NCBI GenBank assembly: GCA_020796225.1
Contig: CM036775.1
Location: forward strand, 11,459,171 to 11,523,170
DNA from: Arion vulgaris
Taxonomy: Eukaryota; Mollusca; Gastropoda; Stylommatophora; Arionidae
Reading direction: 5' to 3'
Length of the DNA stretch: 64,000 nt
Shown: piece by piece, positions 42,421 through 54,960 of the stretch
How positions within the stretch are numbered: position 1 is the stretch's first letter
Layout: each line of letters starts with the position of its first letter
The notes under the pieces: model-generated
What the model was told of the DNA's origin: nothing
What the model saw: the letters and a program-made list of their open reading frames with translations, nothing else
Database searches by the model: none
Program-made: the position numbers and the translations under genes

Positions 42421-44390
42421 CCCAAGTAAGAAGGCCCGCCTGTAGAAACCAATAAAAAGTAAGAGCCTCAAAAAAGTCAGAAGGGACACCAGGGGCCATG
42501 ACACTTGAATTCATAGTGGCAATGCAGAAGAAAAATCAACATTTTAAATTTTTTTAACAAGACAACAAGTTATTGTCACAGAATCCACCATAGTCCCCAT
42601 AACAAAAAAAAGTTAGTTTCAGTTTCCCTTGGTAAGTCTAATGGGCGTAAACTCCTACCCGTTCAATGCAAATGTTTGGGGATGGTTTTATTTTCCATCT
42701 CCGCCCGAAAGTCAACTTGATGTTAAATATTTGAAGAATCAATGGTGTTTCACGGACAGTAATCTGAGATTTGAATCCATTTAATTAGAAATTTTTATAT
42801 TTTGGGTGGGCAAGTTGAAAAATGTGAGACTTTTTACAAAAAGGGTAGGGTTTAAATATGTCAAGGGGAAATTTAAATCTCTTAATCAAAGATTAGACAT
42901 TAAAAAAAAAAAAAACAATTTTTTTACAATTATTTATGAAATTATCAAAGTTTATTATTAAATAAATTTTACAAATTAAAAAAATTAATAAAAATTACTA
43001 CTGAAAAGCTATCGTGGGCATTAGAAAAGAACCTAAACTATCCCAAAATGATACCCACACTTGAAGACAAAAAGGGCAGACCATCATCTTCGCCGGAGGG
43101 GATAACAGACTGAACAAACACCACACAGGTACTTCCCATCCCCCCTTTCCACTTGGGGGAACAAACCCAGAACGGTCCCAAGACTGTCCCCCTATATCCT
43201 CCCAGAAAGGAAAGCTGGCCCCACAACACAACACTACATTCAAAACTGGGAAAAATGAGCTCCAGACAATAGTCCCCTATCATACGAATCGCTAACGGGA
43301 TAATCACAAAATATGATTAAAAAAAGAAGAAGAAGGGGGGGAGATACTGCCGTATCGTTTTGTTATGACATCTGGGAGATGGAACAAGGAGCCTTGCTGG
43401 TCAAAAAAAGGGGGCAATGTATCTTCTGGACCACTGTCAAGATTGTTGGGAAAACTGTCAAGATTGTCTAACGACTGGGCACTTTTCCACAGGATTGACA
43501 AACAATAGAAACAAATATAATTTACATAAAAAGGGAAAAAATAAATAAAATTTTAAATTGACATGCATACCCGAGTGGTTAACGGGGTCCAATTGGGGGT
43601 GGGAAAAGAACACAGTTACCTGCCACGCAGGGAAATGGGGCAATAGGGGGAGGGACACCCACAACGAAACACTAGATGGCTACAGAAAGGAGAGCGAACC
43701 GAAAACGCTCTGAAAACCGGGCACACGCCAAAGAATAAGCACCCGAGCTCCAAAAGGTGCAAGATTTACTTAAAACACCAATGCTGGCTGAGAACGATTT
43801 ACATGAATAGAATTTATGGGGAGGTTGGACATCGGTTCGGTGATCGAGAGAGACATAAAAATAGTTAGGGAAAATTGATCTCATTAGAAAATCAAAAACG
43901 GAGAAATAAACAAGATCTTTTAATAAATGCATAAAAAGAAGACTTTTTCTTGAACCAAAATTTTTTTTCTCCTAGCAACCAGTTGTAACTATTTAAAAAT
44001 CTTATTTCAAATTTAATTTGTTGTTTTTAGAAAACAGTACTGACTCATCAAGAAAAACAAATTAAAAGGTCCGGCCCGTAAGCAGATTCCAACAGACTTC
44101 CCAAAAAAGAATGCTGATACAATGGTACAAAGGGCCCGCAAAAGATTAACCCGGGGATAACAGACTCAAAGACACTTTCGCTCACAAAGGGCCCTTTAGA
44201 AATCTTTCTGATCACCCAGGAAAACAGGGTTCGAGAAAAGAAAAAAAGATTATTATCTTATCTTAACCACATTTGCCGGAAGCATAGGGGGGGATTAAAT
44301 TTTCTATTAAAAAAATCAATAACTTTTTTTCAGCATTTACAAAAATATAACCACAAAATTGCTACCTCGAACGGGAAGGCCCCCTTAGAA
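42420..44390. repeat. Tandem triplication (about 1.95 kb), copy 1
   Basis: Landmarks in order: TAACTCATCAACATTGCTAC (42401), AGACAACAAGTTATTGTCAC (42561), GGGCAGACCATCATCTTC (43075), SINE head (43568), GGAGAAATAAACAAGATC (43900), and a LINE tail with AAGCAGATTCC (44085). The same order recurs from 44360 and from 46310. Confidence 0.85.
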
Positions 44391-46330
44391 ACCAATAAAA
44401 CATAAGGGGGCACGCAAAAAAAGTCAGAAACGGCACACCAGGGCCCTGTCCTCCTGAATTATAAAACGGACAATGCAGAAGAAGAATCAACATTGCTAAT
44501 TTATTTAACAAGACAACAAGTTATTGTCACAGAATCCACCATAGTCCCCATAACAAAAATAATGTTAGTTTAGCATTGGTAAGTCTAATGGCAAAAAATA
44601 AAATCCTACCCTTTTAATGCAAATGTTTGGGGTGGTTTTTATCTTCCCTCTCCGTTTAGATATGTCAACTTCATGTTAACATATTTGAAAATCAATGGTG
44701 TCTTTACGAAGAATCTGAGTTATTAGAACCTTTTTAAATTTGAAATTTTTATATTTTGGCTAAAAATTGAAACATGTGGGGACTGTTTTACAAAAGGTGT
44801 AGGTTCAAAATGCCGATCGGGAATTGTTGTTAATCAACGATTAGACATCGAAAATATAACAATTTTTACAATTATTTTTAAATTATCATATGTTTTTATT
44901 AGAAAAAATTTTACAAATTCAAATGTAAAATTAATACAAAATTATCCCCTGAAAAGCTTTGGGGAATGAAAAGAACCAAACTATCCAACGATGACTACCA
45001 AACCTTTACAGAAAGGACAGACCATCATCTTCAATCAGGGGAGGGTATAACAGACTGAACAAACACCCACAGGTCATTGTTCCCATCCCCCGTGCCCCTG
45101 TGGCACCGCTCAAAACCCCAGAACGTGTCCTGCAAGATGTCCCCTGTATATCCTCCCCAGAAAGGAATGCTGGCCCCCAACACAACACTACATTCAAAAC
45201 TACATGGAAGAGATGAGCTCCAGACAATAGTCGACTTATCTTTAAAGCGCCCAACGGAAATCATCAAAAAATGATCGCAAAAAAGAAAAAGAAGGTAGAT
45301 ATGGGATGTTTTTGTTTGACATCTAGCAGATAACCGGGGGCCTTGCTTCAAAAAAGGGGGCAATGTATCTTCTGGACCACGTCAAGATTTCGAACACGTC
45401 AAGATTGTCTAACATGGTCACTTCCTACAGGACTTTACAAAAAAATAGAAACAAATATAATTGTTAGCATAAAGGAATAAAAAAATAAATTTTAAAATTT
45501 GACATGCATCCGCCAGAGTGGTTAACGGGGCCAAGGGGGGTAAAAAAAGAACCACAGTTCCTGCCACGATGTTGAAATGGGACTAGGGGGTAGGGTGCAG
45601 GGCGCTCCCCCGTAAAAAACTAGATGGCTACAAAAAGGAGGCGCGGGCGCTGGGTGAAACCCCAAAATCGCCAAAAAATAGCAAGGTCCAAATGGTGCTG
45701 AAGATGTACTTAAACACACCAATGCTAAGGCTGCATGAATCAGATTTCTACAGAATAGAATTTATGGGGGGGTCTGGTACATCGGTTGGGCGGGTCGAAG
45801 AGACATACATACATAGTGTAGAACATTGCATCTCATTAGAAAATCACAAAACGGAGAAATAAACAAGACAAATAACTACAGTAGCATAAACAAGAAGCCT
45901 TTATCTTGAAAACAAATTATAGTTTTCCCCGTTGCTACATATTAAAATCTTATTTCTTTCCATTTTTGTTTCTTAGAAATCAGTACTGACTTCATCAAAA
46001 AACAAAAATTAAACGTCCGGCCAGTAAGCAGATTACCAACAGACTGTGCACCCAAAAGGGAAGCGTCGATACAATGGGTACAAAACGAAAAGGGGGGCCC
46101 CGCAAAAAATTAACCTCGGGGAAAAGAGACAGAAAAACACTTTTCCGGCTCACACAAGGGCCTGAAATCTCTTCTTGATCTGGTGGAGGCAAAAAAGGAT
46201 TCAGAAAGAAAGAAAGATCATATTTCTTATCTTAACCACATTTCCGTAACAAATGGGGGGAAATTTAAATTTTATATATTAAATATCAATAAACTTATTT
46301 TTTTTGCATTTACAAAAAAAAATAACTCAT
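44390..46330. repeat. Tandem triplication, copy 2
   Basis: Landmarks at 44513 (AGACAACAAGTTATTGTC), 45018 (GGACAGACCATCATCTTC), 45512 (SINE head), 45850 (GGAGAAATAAACAAGAC) and 46030 (LINE tail). Confidence 0.85.
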
Positions 46331-49300
46331 CAACATTTTTGAATCGGAGAAGGCCCGGAAAAACCCAAAAAAACAGTGCAGGTTTTTTAAAAAATCAGCG
46401 AAACGCCCCCAGGCGCCATCTGGCTACTCCTGAACGCGGACAATGCAGAAGAAGAATCAACATTGCTAATTTATTTAACAAGACAACAAGTTATTGTCAC
46501 AGAATCCACCATAGTCCCCCCAACAAAAATAATGTTATTTCAGTTTCACATTGGAAGTCTAATGGCGAAACGAACTCCACCTGTTCAACGAAATGTTTGG
46601 GGATGGTTTTTCTATATCTTCCATCTCCGCTTAATATGTCAACTTATGTTAACATATTTGAAAATAAATTTTGGGCTTCATCGGGACAGAATCTGAGTTA
46701 TTAGAATCCATTTAATTAGAAATTTTATTTTTTGGCGGGAGCAAGTTGAAAACATGTGGAGACTGTTTTGAAAAAAGGGTTTAGGTTCAAATATGGATGG
46801 GGAATTAAGTCTCTTAACCGAATTAGACATCTAAAAAATATAACAATTTTTTACAATTTTTATGAAATTATCATATTTTTGATTTCTTCTTTTTTTTAAT
46901 CCGGCATGCCTAGTGACACATGGGGCTTCAGAAAGGACTTTCCATGCCCCTGCCCCTGCAACCTTCAGCGCAGACCCCCCGCGAATGGGTGCCCAGTTCC
47001 TCTTCCATCATGCGCTCCATGTTGTCCGTGGTCTGCCTTTTTTTTTCCCTCTGGTGTCCAAGTGAGGGCTACCCTTTGCAGGCATTTCTTGTTCATTCTA
47101 TAAATGCCCGAGCCATTTCCATCTTTTTTTTTGAGTATGTCATTCTTTGGGTTTGTCTTGTGTTTTGGGAGTAGTTGGTTTTTGGGATATTTTTATGGCA
47201 AAAGTTTCCCCAAGATTCTGCGAAGACAAGAGGGGGGAAAAAACTGACAGCCTGCAGTATCCCCTTTTGGTCACCCTCCAACACCCCGATCCGTAGAAAA
47301 AACTGGCAAAACAATGCTTTTATAGAGTTTAAGCTTTGTGGTCCTATTGTAGATTTTTCCATATGGCATTCTGAAAGGGTTTCTGGCCTTACTCAGACGT
47401 GTTTTTATATCTTCCTCTGTCCCACCATTTAGTGTCAGACGCTCCAAGATATGTAAACTGCTAAACCCCTTTTCCCAGTGTTTCATCTTCTAACATTACT
47501 GGTTGTTGGATTTCACTGTTTGTCATAATTTTTTTTTTTCCTTTTTTATTTTGAGGCCTACTGTTTTTTCCCGTGTGAAGTATTGTATTTTCTTTGTATA
47601 TTTCATATTTGTGTGACACCAGGGCTATATCGTCTGCAAAGCCCAGGTCCTCGCATCTCAAAGGGGGCCCATCTTTTTCCTCTTGGTGTTTGTTTTTTAT
47701 GGCATTTTTAGCACCATCAATTGTAATACTAAAAAAAGAGAGACAAGACCCCTGTCTTACCCCAGTTTTTACGGGGAATGTTTTTTTGGGAAATTTTTTT
47801 AGGTTGCAGGAGAAACTTTATAGAAGGGGGCTATGATGTTGACAAGCTTAAGGGATGCCGATTGTTCAGTATCTTCCATAGGTGCCTTTTGGGCCCCTGT
47901 CGAATGCCTTTTAAAAATCTATGAAGTTATATAGCCCTTTTACCTCATTGTTCTAAAATTTACAGGGTAAATATATGTTATTTGTTCCTCCCTTTCCTAA
48001 ATCCTGCTTGCTCCTCAGACACTTGTCTATTTTTTTATTCGATTATGACAATTTTAAATATTTTTTGGGATTGAAACCGTGTTTCCCTCTCCAGTTATTG
48101 AATCTGTTAGGTCTCCTTTCTTGGGGTTTTTCCCCAAAGCCCCCTAGCCCAACTTGGGCAATTCTTTTTTCCCCAGATATTCAAACAATGGCTTAAATGT
48201 TTAGCTAAGATGGATGATTTTGAAGCTCGTGTCATTTCTCTTTTCCCCGGTGTTTTTGTTTCTCAGGGATCCAATAGCTTTTACTATTTTTTTGTTTTTC
48301 TGGCAATTTGAGGTTGATATCATATCCTTGGGGCCCGGGGGGATATCCGGGGGGATGTTCAGGATGGTCTTTTTAGACATCTTCAAAGTGGGATGTCCAC
48401 CCCATATCCTGCTCCTGCTCTTTGTCAACAGTTGTCCTAGGCTTTTCTGACTGGCATGTTATGGTTGTGTCTTTACCCCCGCATAATTGTTTGGTAATCT
48501 TGTACAGTGTGTGCAGATCTTTACTTTAATTTTTCTGCTATTTCTGCTGTTTTTCCATAAATTGTCTTTTTGTCTGTTCTAGATTTTTTTTCCATTTTGT
48601 TTAGTTTTTTATATTTTTTTCGCCTTATCTTTTTGACTTTTGATCTAATGCTATTGAGATTTTTTTTTCTCCTTTCGTTTTTGGATGTATTCTGTCTGCC
48701 ACTTATCCACTTTTTATGTTGCCCTTTTACTGGGTTCCCATACACTACTCTAACTATTTATATGTCCTTTGATCGCATTCCTTTTTTCTTGATACTTTCA
48801 GTTGGTGTTGTTCGGGATCTTGAAGGATTTAAAATCTGTTTTTATTTCCCACTATATATTTTGTAAATCTTCTGTTTTTTAATAGGTTAACATTAAAAAT
48901 TCTGTTTTTGTCTTGGCTTGTATATATGTTTTTGAGTTTGGCCTGTCATGGCACAAAAAGGGGGTCGCTGCCCGTCAGCTCCTCTTTTTACCTTTTATCA
49001 AGTAATGCTTTTGCCATTTACTGTTGATCATAAAGTGGTCTATCTGGTTTTTATCTCTTTCCATTTGGGGATATCCATGTTTCTTTGTAGGTCCCTTTTG
49101 GGGAAAAAATGTGCCTCCATGATCAGTCTGTTTTCTAACAAAAATTGCTCAACATTTCTCCATTTTCATTTGATGCCAATCCCCCTTTCCCCCTTATTGC
49201 TTCTCTGTGTCTTTATTGTTTCCAACTTTGCGTTTAGGTCTCCCATTATACAAACGTCCTGAGCTGGAACCTTGTCCACTATTTCCTGTAACCTTTTATA

Positions 49301-51050
49301 AAATGTGTTTTTGTCCCTCTTCGGGTTTTTGTGGGTGATACATTGAATGATAGAGCTTTCCTTTTTTCCCAAAATCGGGCTTTCAACAATCTTTCTTTCG
49401 GGGGACCAAGAGATGTTTATTCAAACCTTTCCTTATTATTAGTGCAATCCCCTTTAATGATTCCCGGTTTTTTCCTGAGTATAAGATGGTTTCCCCGTTC
49501 TAGTTTTCGCCCGTCCAAAGCCTGTCCATCTACTTTTCTGACCCCTAGAATTTTAATTTTTAGTGTTGCATCTCTTTTCCACCTGTGATGTCTTTGTTCT
49601 CAACATTGTTCTGCGTTCCCGAATCCTATTCTAGTTTAGTTTGACATCCCGCAGACTTGAATTCCCCCGGGGCCCTTGAGGCTTTCACCCATACTGTTCA
49701 TGCTGACAGTGGTACTCTGTCTCAAGACCGCTGGGCATCGGGGCATTTTTTTCCTTTTGAAGTTTCTGAACATTTTTTTTTTTATGGGGCAGAGTTTTGC
49801 CTGCGCCAACCCCCAACCTGGGGGACCAGGAGGCCCAAATTTTGTCGACCTCTCACCTTGGACCCGTCCGGCATGGGTAACCCCTTTCCCGGAACAGAAC
49901 GTTTTTGCCGGCGCTTTTTGGGTCATTAGGCACGAAGCCCCCACCACTACAAGGTAATCCTCATGGGGGGGTGTTTAATTTTTAAATAAATTTTACAAAT
50001 TCAAATGTAAAATTAATACAAAATTTCTGCCACTGAAAAGCATTTTACATTAGAAAAAACCTAAACTATCCAACGATGATACCACACACTTGACAGACAA
50101 GGACAGACCATCATCTTCTGACTCAGGGTAGGGATAACAGACGAAAAACACCACACAGGCTCGATTGTTCCCATCCCCTGTGCCACTGTGGCACCGCTGA
50201 ACAAACCACAGAACGGTCCTGCAAGACTGTCCCCTGTATATCCTCCCCAGAAAGGGAAAGCTTCCCCACAACACAACACTACATTCAAAACTACATTCAA
50301 AACAATGGACCAGAGATGAGCTCCAAAAATATCACTTCATCTCGAATGCAACGGATAATCATAAAATAGTGATGAAAGAAGAAGAAGAAGGGGTGAGATA
50401 CTGCCGATGATCGTTTCTTGTTATGACATCTAGCAGATGCGAACCAAGGAGTCTTGTGGTCAAAAAAGGGGGAATGTATCTTCTGGACCACTGTAAATTG
50501 TCGAAAACTGTCAAGATTGTTCAACGACGGGGCACTTCCTACAGGACTTGACAAACAATAGAAAAAATATAATTGTTAGCATAAAGGAATAAATAAAAAA
50601 TTTAACATTCAGACATGCATACCGAGGGTTTAAGGGGTCCCAATTGGGGAAAGAATAGAGCCACAGTTACCCGCCACGATGTTGGAAATGGGACTAGAGG
50701 TAGGGCAGGGCTAGCTACCCCACACCGTAAAAACACTAGATGGCTACAGAACGGAGGCGAACCAAAACGCTGGGAAAAGGACACATCCAAAGAAGCACCA
50801 GAGCTCCAAATGGTGCGAAAATGTGACAAAAAACACCAATGCTAAGGCTGATGAACGACCCATGAATAGTTTTGGGGGGGTCTGGGGAAACGTCGGGCGG
50901 ATAGAGAGACATACATAAAAGTGTAGGAACATTATTTTAGAAAAACACAAAACGGAGAAATAAACAAAATCTAAATAACAAGAGATAAACAAGTTTATCT
51001 TGAAAAAAAATTATAGTTTTTTAGCAACCAGTTGCTAACATATTAAACAT
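46330..51050. repeat. Tandem triplication, copy 3, split by a LINE
   Basis: Landmarks at 46483 (AGACAACAAGTTATTGTC), then interruption at about 46875 and resumption at about 49985 (AATAAATTTTACAAATTC). Then 50102 (GGACAGACCATCATCTTC), 50628 (SINE head) and 50955 (GGAGAAATAAACAAAATC). Confidence 0.82.
46880..49980 (-). mobile_element. RTE-like LINE inserted into triplication copy 3, minus strand
   Basis: Minus-strand landmarks, high to low: IIQCITHKNPKRDKNTFYKR and VCIMGDLNAKLE of the APE endonuclease (about 49250-49370), a Lys-rich linker (about 48550-48720), CEDLGFADDIALVSH with the catalytic FADD box (about 47610-47660), LERLTLNGGTEEDIKTRLSK (about 47390-47450), and tail sequence to about 46900. 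The 5' part at 49650-49980 is unassigned. Frames are broken at most homopolymers. Confidence 0.82.
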
Positions 51051-51059
51051 CTTATCTTT

Positions 51060-51330
51060 TACCATTTAAAGAGCACTATTTTCCAGTTAAGAACAGGACA
51101 TGTTGGACTGAATTACCATCTACACAGAATAAACCCCACACACCTACCACACTGTAGAAAGTGCAGTCATTCATGTGAGACAGTACAGCATATCTTGCTT
51201 GAATGTCCTGAACTACATAAAGCTAGACAAGAACTCCTCCCACCACACCCATCTGTTCATAATACCCTTTACACTAGTCTTCCACAATTACAGAACACAT
51301 GCAGATTCTACAAATGGGCATTGGCTGCCC
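51060..51330 (+). mobile_element. RNase H-type LINE C-terminus, plus strand
   Basis: With frame changes it reads LRTGHVGLNYHLHRINPTHL (about 51085-51145), CRKCSHSCETVQHILLECPE (about 51150-51215) and FYKWALAAQE (about 51308). The Cys/His finger is clearly visible. Confidence 0.8.
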
Positions 51331-51605
51331 AAGAGTGAAAACTTGCAGCCCTGGTTAGAAGAAGAAGTCAAACAGCTCTCTGCCAGCGTCAGGGGGTGGG
51401 GCAGACACCGGAGCATGTCCTGCAAGACTGTCCTCTCCTGGGTGAGCTGAGAAACAAGATGTAGCCACATCCAGTTGACATAAAAACTAAGCTTTGGGAA
51501 AACCTGACAGACCTGAAGCTAACTGCCCAGTTTGAGGTCCACAGTAAATTAAGTGCATGACCAGAGATCGCTGATGATTTGGTTATTGGTTACTAAACTG
51601 ACGTC
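51330..51605 (+). mobile_element. Second RNase H-type LINE tail, plus strand
   Basis: Encodes GVGQTPEHVLQDCPLLGELR (about 51390-51450), MWPHPVDIKTKLWENLTDLK and VHSKLSA. Relative of 35015-35345 on the minus strand. Confidence 0.78.
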
Positions 51606-51832
51606 ATTGCACCCGGGCAGACCCATAGGTGCTCAATCTCCCCAACAGATATCGAAGAGTATGCATACTGATGGTTCCGGTGGCTCACTGATTAAACACA
51701 CCTCTCACTCTGCCTCTCAGGCATCCAGTTCGACTTGTACAACGGGTAACTCAAACTGCCTAAATCGCTTAATCGATTCAACATCGAGTTTAGTGTCCTC
51801 ATCCAACAGACAGTTGCGAAGAGACCGAAGAA

Positions 51833-51995
51833 CAGTGGCGGCTTGTCATTAGGGCCAATGGGGCCAGGCCCCACCAAAAATAATGTATAACGTGTTTTTA
51901 TTATTTTATAAATTAAAATATAGCAACCAAAAACCATGATTTATCTGGAAAAAATGGCTGGCCCCACCAACAAAAATGATCACAAGCCGCCACTG
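51833..51995. mobile_element. hAT-type MITE (163 bp) with 8-bp target duplication
   Basis: Starts CAGTGGCGGCTTGT and ends ACAAGCCGCCACTG, with internal inverted CCAGGCCCCACC and GGCTGGCCCCACC. Flanked on both sides by CCGAAGAA (51825-51832 and 51996-52003). Eight-base duplications and CAGTGGCGG-like ends are typical of hAT elements. It contains no gene. Confidence 0.93.
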
Positions 51996-52003
51996 CCGAA
52001 GAA

Positions 52004-52490
52004 CATCCCCTTATCCATCTTCAACTACCCAACAATCGATGCTGTTAAAGCAAGCCTGTCTGCTCTCTCATTACCATAAACACCCGCATTCCCAGGAAAG
52101 AATATCCACGTAAGCCTCTGGAGGTTAGAAACTTCTATAGACGACATAGCTGAAGAAGAAATAATGAAAGAGATTTCAGTCATTACTCTGTAGAGTTAGA
52201 AAATGCTGCAGCCATTACTGTCATAAGATGTCATTACTGCAGTTGCCAACAGCAACATATATATGTATTATTTGTTTTCTATGCATTAAAACTGATACAT
52301 GAACATTTTATGTGTTTGTTATTTGCATGTTACATTTAACATGACCAGATTAACATATACTCTTTGATCCCTACTATCTTAGCCTTTACCATGGCCAGCA
52401 CTTGGAGGGGAAATAAAGTCAGTTCTGGTTTGCTAATCCTGACAGAAGTCATCGCATATTCATGGCTGTTTTCGTCTTTACAGACGGTCA
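52004..52490. other. Unassigned stretch
   Basis: AT-rich, with no frame or repeat match seen. The left 150 bp continue the sequence interrupted by the MITE and may be LINE-derived (CLSALSLP-like translation). Confidence 0.3.
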
Positions 52491-52740
52491 ATTGGCAAGG
52501 ATTTTACTGTGACATCTTCTGAGTTTGCGCTTGTTTCTCTTGCCTTTCAGCTCATCCCTAAGGGCCTTCCCCTAGGGCTCTTTAAACTCTCCTTCTTCAA
52601 ACGCTACATATTGACCACTTGTTAACCCACTCTTTGTGATTTGTATGTAATCTGAGCCTAAGAGCGATTGTAAGTTGTGCCGGTTATGCGCTTACAAGCA
52701 CATCCGATGTTGGTGACGCTTTTTATTTACTGGGGTAGTT
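52490..52740 (-). repeat. Dispersed repeat, copy 2
   Basis: 52595-52740 matches 34090-34232 (GACCACTTGTTAACCC, GTGATTTGTATGTAATC). Confidence 0.6.
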
Positions 52741-52744
52741 TCCT

Positions 52745-53505
52745 AGGGTATGTTGTTTGAAATAGCTGAATGGTTCGAGATTCAAAAGGGAGTAAGACAC
52801 AGATGTATTCTGTCCCCATACTTATTCAACATATATGCGGAGAACATTATGAAGAATGTAAAAGACGATGCCAACTATGTGAATTACGACCCTTTCACTA
52901 TAGCGGCAAATGCATACCAGAGCTTAGATACGCAGACGATACAGTATTATTATCCATCAACAAAGAAGGTTTGGAAAACCTGATCATGACGTCCAAGAAA
53001 TATAGCGAATACCAACATCTATATTTGAATACACAAAAAACAAAAATAATGTCAACTGACAAAGCAAAAGGCTCACTTAACATCCAAATAAACAATGAAG
53101 AACTCCAACGTGTAGAGCTACGAATACCTGAGATCATTAGTCAACAAAAACGCGACTGCTCCAAAGAGATCTCAAGAAGAATAGCAATCAGGATGCTAAA
53201 CACTATGAAGAACTCGTGGCAATGCACCAGCAAAATATTAAAAATACTGAGAACATGCATTTCTCCAGTGGCTACTTATGGTTGTGAATCATGGACCATT
53301 ACACAAAAACAAGAACGAAAATCCAGTCCTTCGAAACAAAATGCTACAGAAAGATCCTACGAATACCATGGACAGAAAAAAGAACGAACACTGATTTCCT
53401 GAAAGAACTGAATGTTAAAGAGAATTGGCTGATAAACAATATAATATACAGAAAAGTTAGATACTTTGATTACGTCAAGCGTCACAATGGCCATTTTGTC
53501 AGGTG
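52745..53505 (+). mobile_element. LINE RT C-terminal half, plus strand
   Basis: EIQKGVRHRCILSPYLFNIY (about 52780-52840), LRYADDTVLL with the catalytic YADD box (about 52925), LNTQKTKIMSTDK (about 53025), SKEISRRIAIRMLNTMK (about 53160), PVATYGCESWTI (about 53268) and KCYRKILRIPWTEK (about 53340). Three frame changes. Confidence 0.88.
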
Positions 53506-53519
53506 TTTTTGGAACTAGT

Positions 53520-53865
53520 GTTCATTGAGTTTTGTATAAACATGTTTGTTTTACAATAAAGCTACATCTTCATCAGATGGAATTTTTCAACACTGGAGAA
53601 CACCACACCCAAAACAACTTTTACCAACACAAGAGTTATGCAATTCATAAAAGAGCAACGGCATCAAGAACAGCCTTAATAAAATTAATAACAGCTTACA
53701 AAGTTTCTTAGAACAAGCACACTTAATATCTCTACCACCACACTCTCTCCCCCTCCCCTACCCCTCAACACTTCTAAAAAGAAGTAAATGGTGGAAAAGA
53801 CAAAACGCAAGTCATTATTAAGACTACATCCAAACTAAGTTCAACTCAAGAAACTAACCCACCCA
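53520..53865. other. Unassigned stretch
   Basis: LINE 3' flank or host intron. Nothing recognised beyond a C-rich run at 53735-53770. Confidence 0.3.
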
Positions 53866-54235
53866 CTCTAGAATCAGATTTACCACCAACAACTGGGAAG
53901 CACAATCATCCCACTCTAGAGCCAGGATTACCACCAACAACTGGGAAGCACAATCATCTCATTTAGAGCAAATATTACCACCAACAACTGGGAAGCACAA
54001 TCATCCCACTCTAGAGCTAGTATTACCACCAACAACTGGGAAGCACAATCATCTCACTCTTGAGCCAGGATTACCACCAACAACTGGGAAGCACAATCAT
54101 CCCACTCTAGAGCTAGTATTACCACCAACAACTGGGAAGCACAATCATCTTACTCTTGAGCCAGGATTACCACCAACAACTGGGAAGCACTATCATCCCA
54201 CCCTAGAGCCAGGATTACCGCCAACAACATGCCCA
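53866..54235. repeat. 48-bp minisatellite
   Basis: Nearly eight copies of a unit containing ACCACCAACAACTGGGAAGC and ACAATCATCCCACTCTAGAG. The period is a multiple of three and one plus frame repeats PTLEPGLPPTTGKHNH; unit three is one base short and has a TAG. No start codon, splice site or domain links it to a gene. Confidence 0.93.
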
Positions 54236-54439
54236 TAGGTGCTCAGTCTTCCCCAGCAGTCAAAGGGTATGCATACCAATAGTTCTTCTCTCCTCTACCT
54301 CGTCTTCTATATGCATATTTCCTTGCTTGGTCTGCTCTAGGGTCAGACAACAGAGCACAAACTTTGTAACACATGCTACATTATCATCAGCATGCACCAA
54401 CATCAAAGATTGGCTGCAATGAACTTCCAGTAAATTCTG

Positions 54440-54960
54440 TTCATCTTCTGATGGTTTCAGTTTGAGTTTGGAATATCTTCATTGCACTCCGGACATGTTC
54501 ATATGTGCTCCGATCTCCTTCGTAATATCTCCAACAGCGTCCAGTGGCTGACCGTACCAGTTCTATTTTGATTGATGAGCCGACTCGTATACCTGTTGTA
54601 CCGTTCTTTTCTTGCCACACCAATCTTCAAACCCAGTTCTCGCAATCTAGTAGTTGACATGGATTGGTTTAGATGGTCTTCTCTGCGGCCACGCTCTATG
54701 AGGGCGTTCACGATGTCAGCTCTGTCCATTGGCTGGCCCTCTGATATAGCGGCAGAGCCAGCCAGTCTGTCTGCTCTCTCATTGCCAACGACACCCATGT
54801 GCCCCCGAACAAAGACAAGTGTAATTCTGCAAATTGTTGACGCCTGCAGTGATTCAGTCCATTGCCTGCGCACCGAACTGATAGTACACTCTGACATTCT
54901 GCTGCTCAATCGCATCTTCAAGTTTATATATATTACTCTCATACCGTTATACGTTACATA
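54440..54960 (-). mobile_element. RNase H domain and C-terminus of a LINE ORF, minus strand
   Basis: LVFVRGHMGVVGNERADRLA (about 54765-54825) is an RNase H active-site block (H, then G-N-E-R-A-D). It continues DIVNALIERG, LGLKIGVARKERYN, YTSRLINQNRTGTVSHWTLL and CPECN. Fused at about 54960 to another LINE tail. Confidence 0.85.

Noticed and set aside
42600..46610. Conserved GGTAAGTCTAATGG in the tandem triplication as a plus-strand donor, and CTACC-GTTCAATGC as a minus-strand donor
   Set aside because: Acceptors are weak, lengths vary between copies because of poor consensus, and the 30-nt minus-strand candidate has a stop in the microexon phase.
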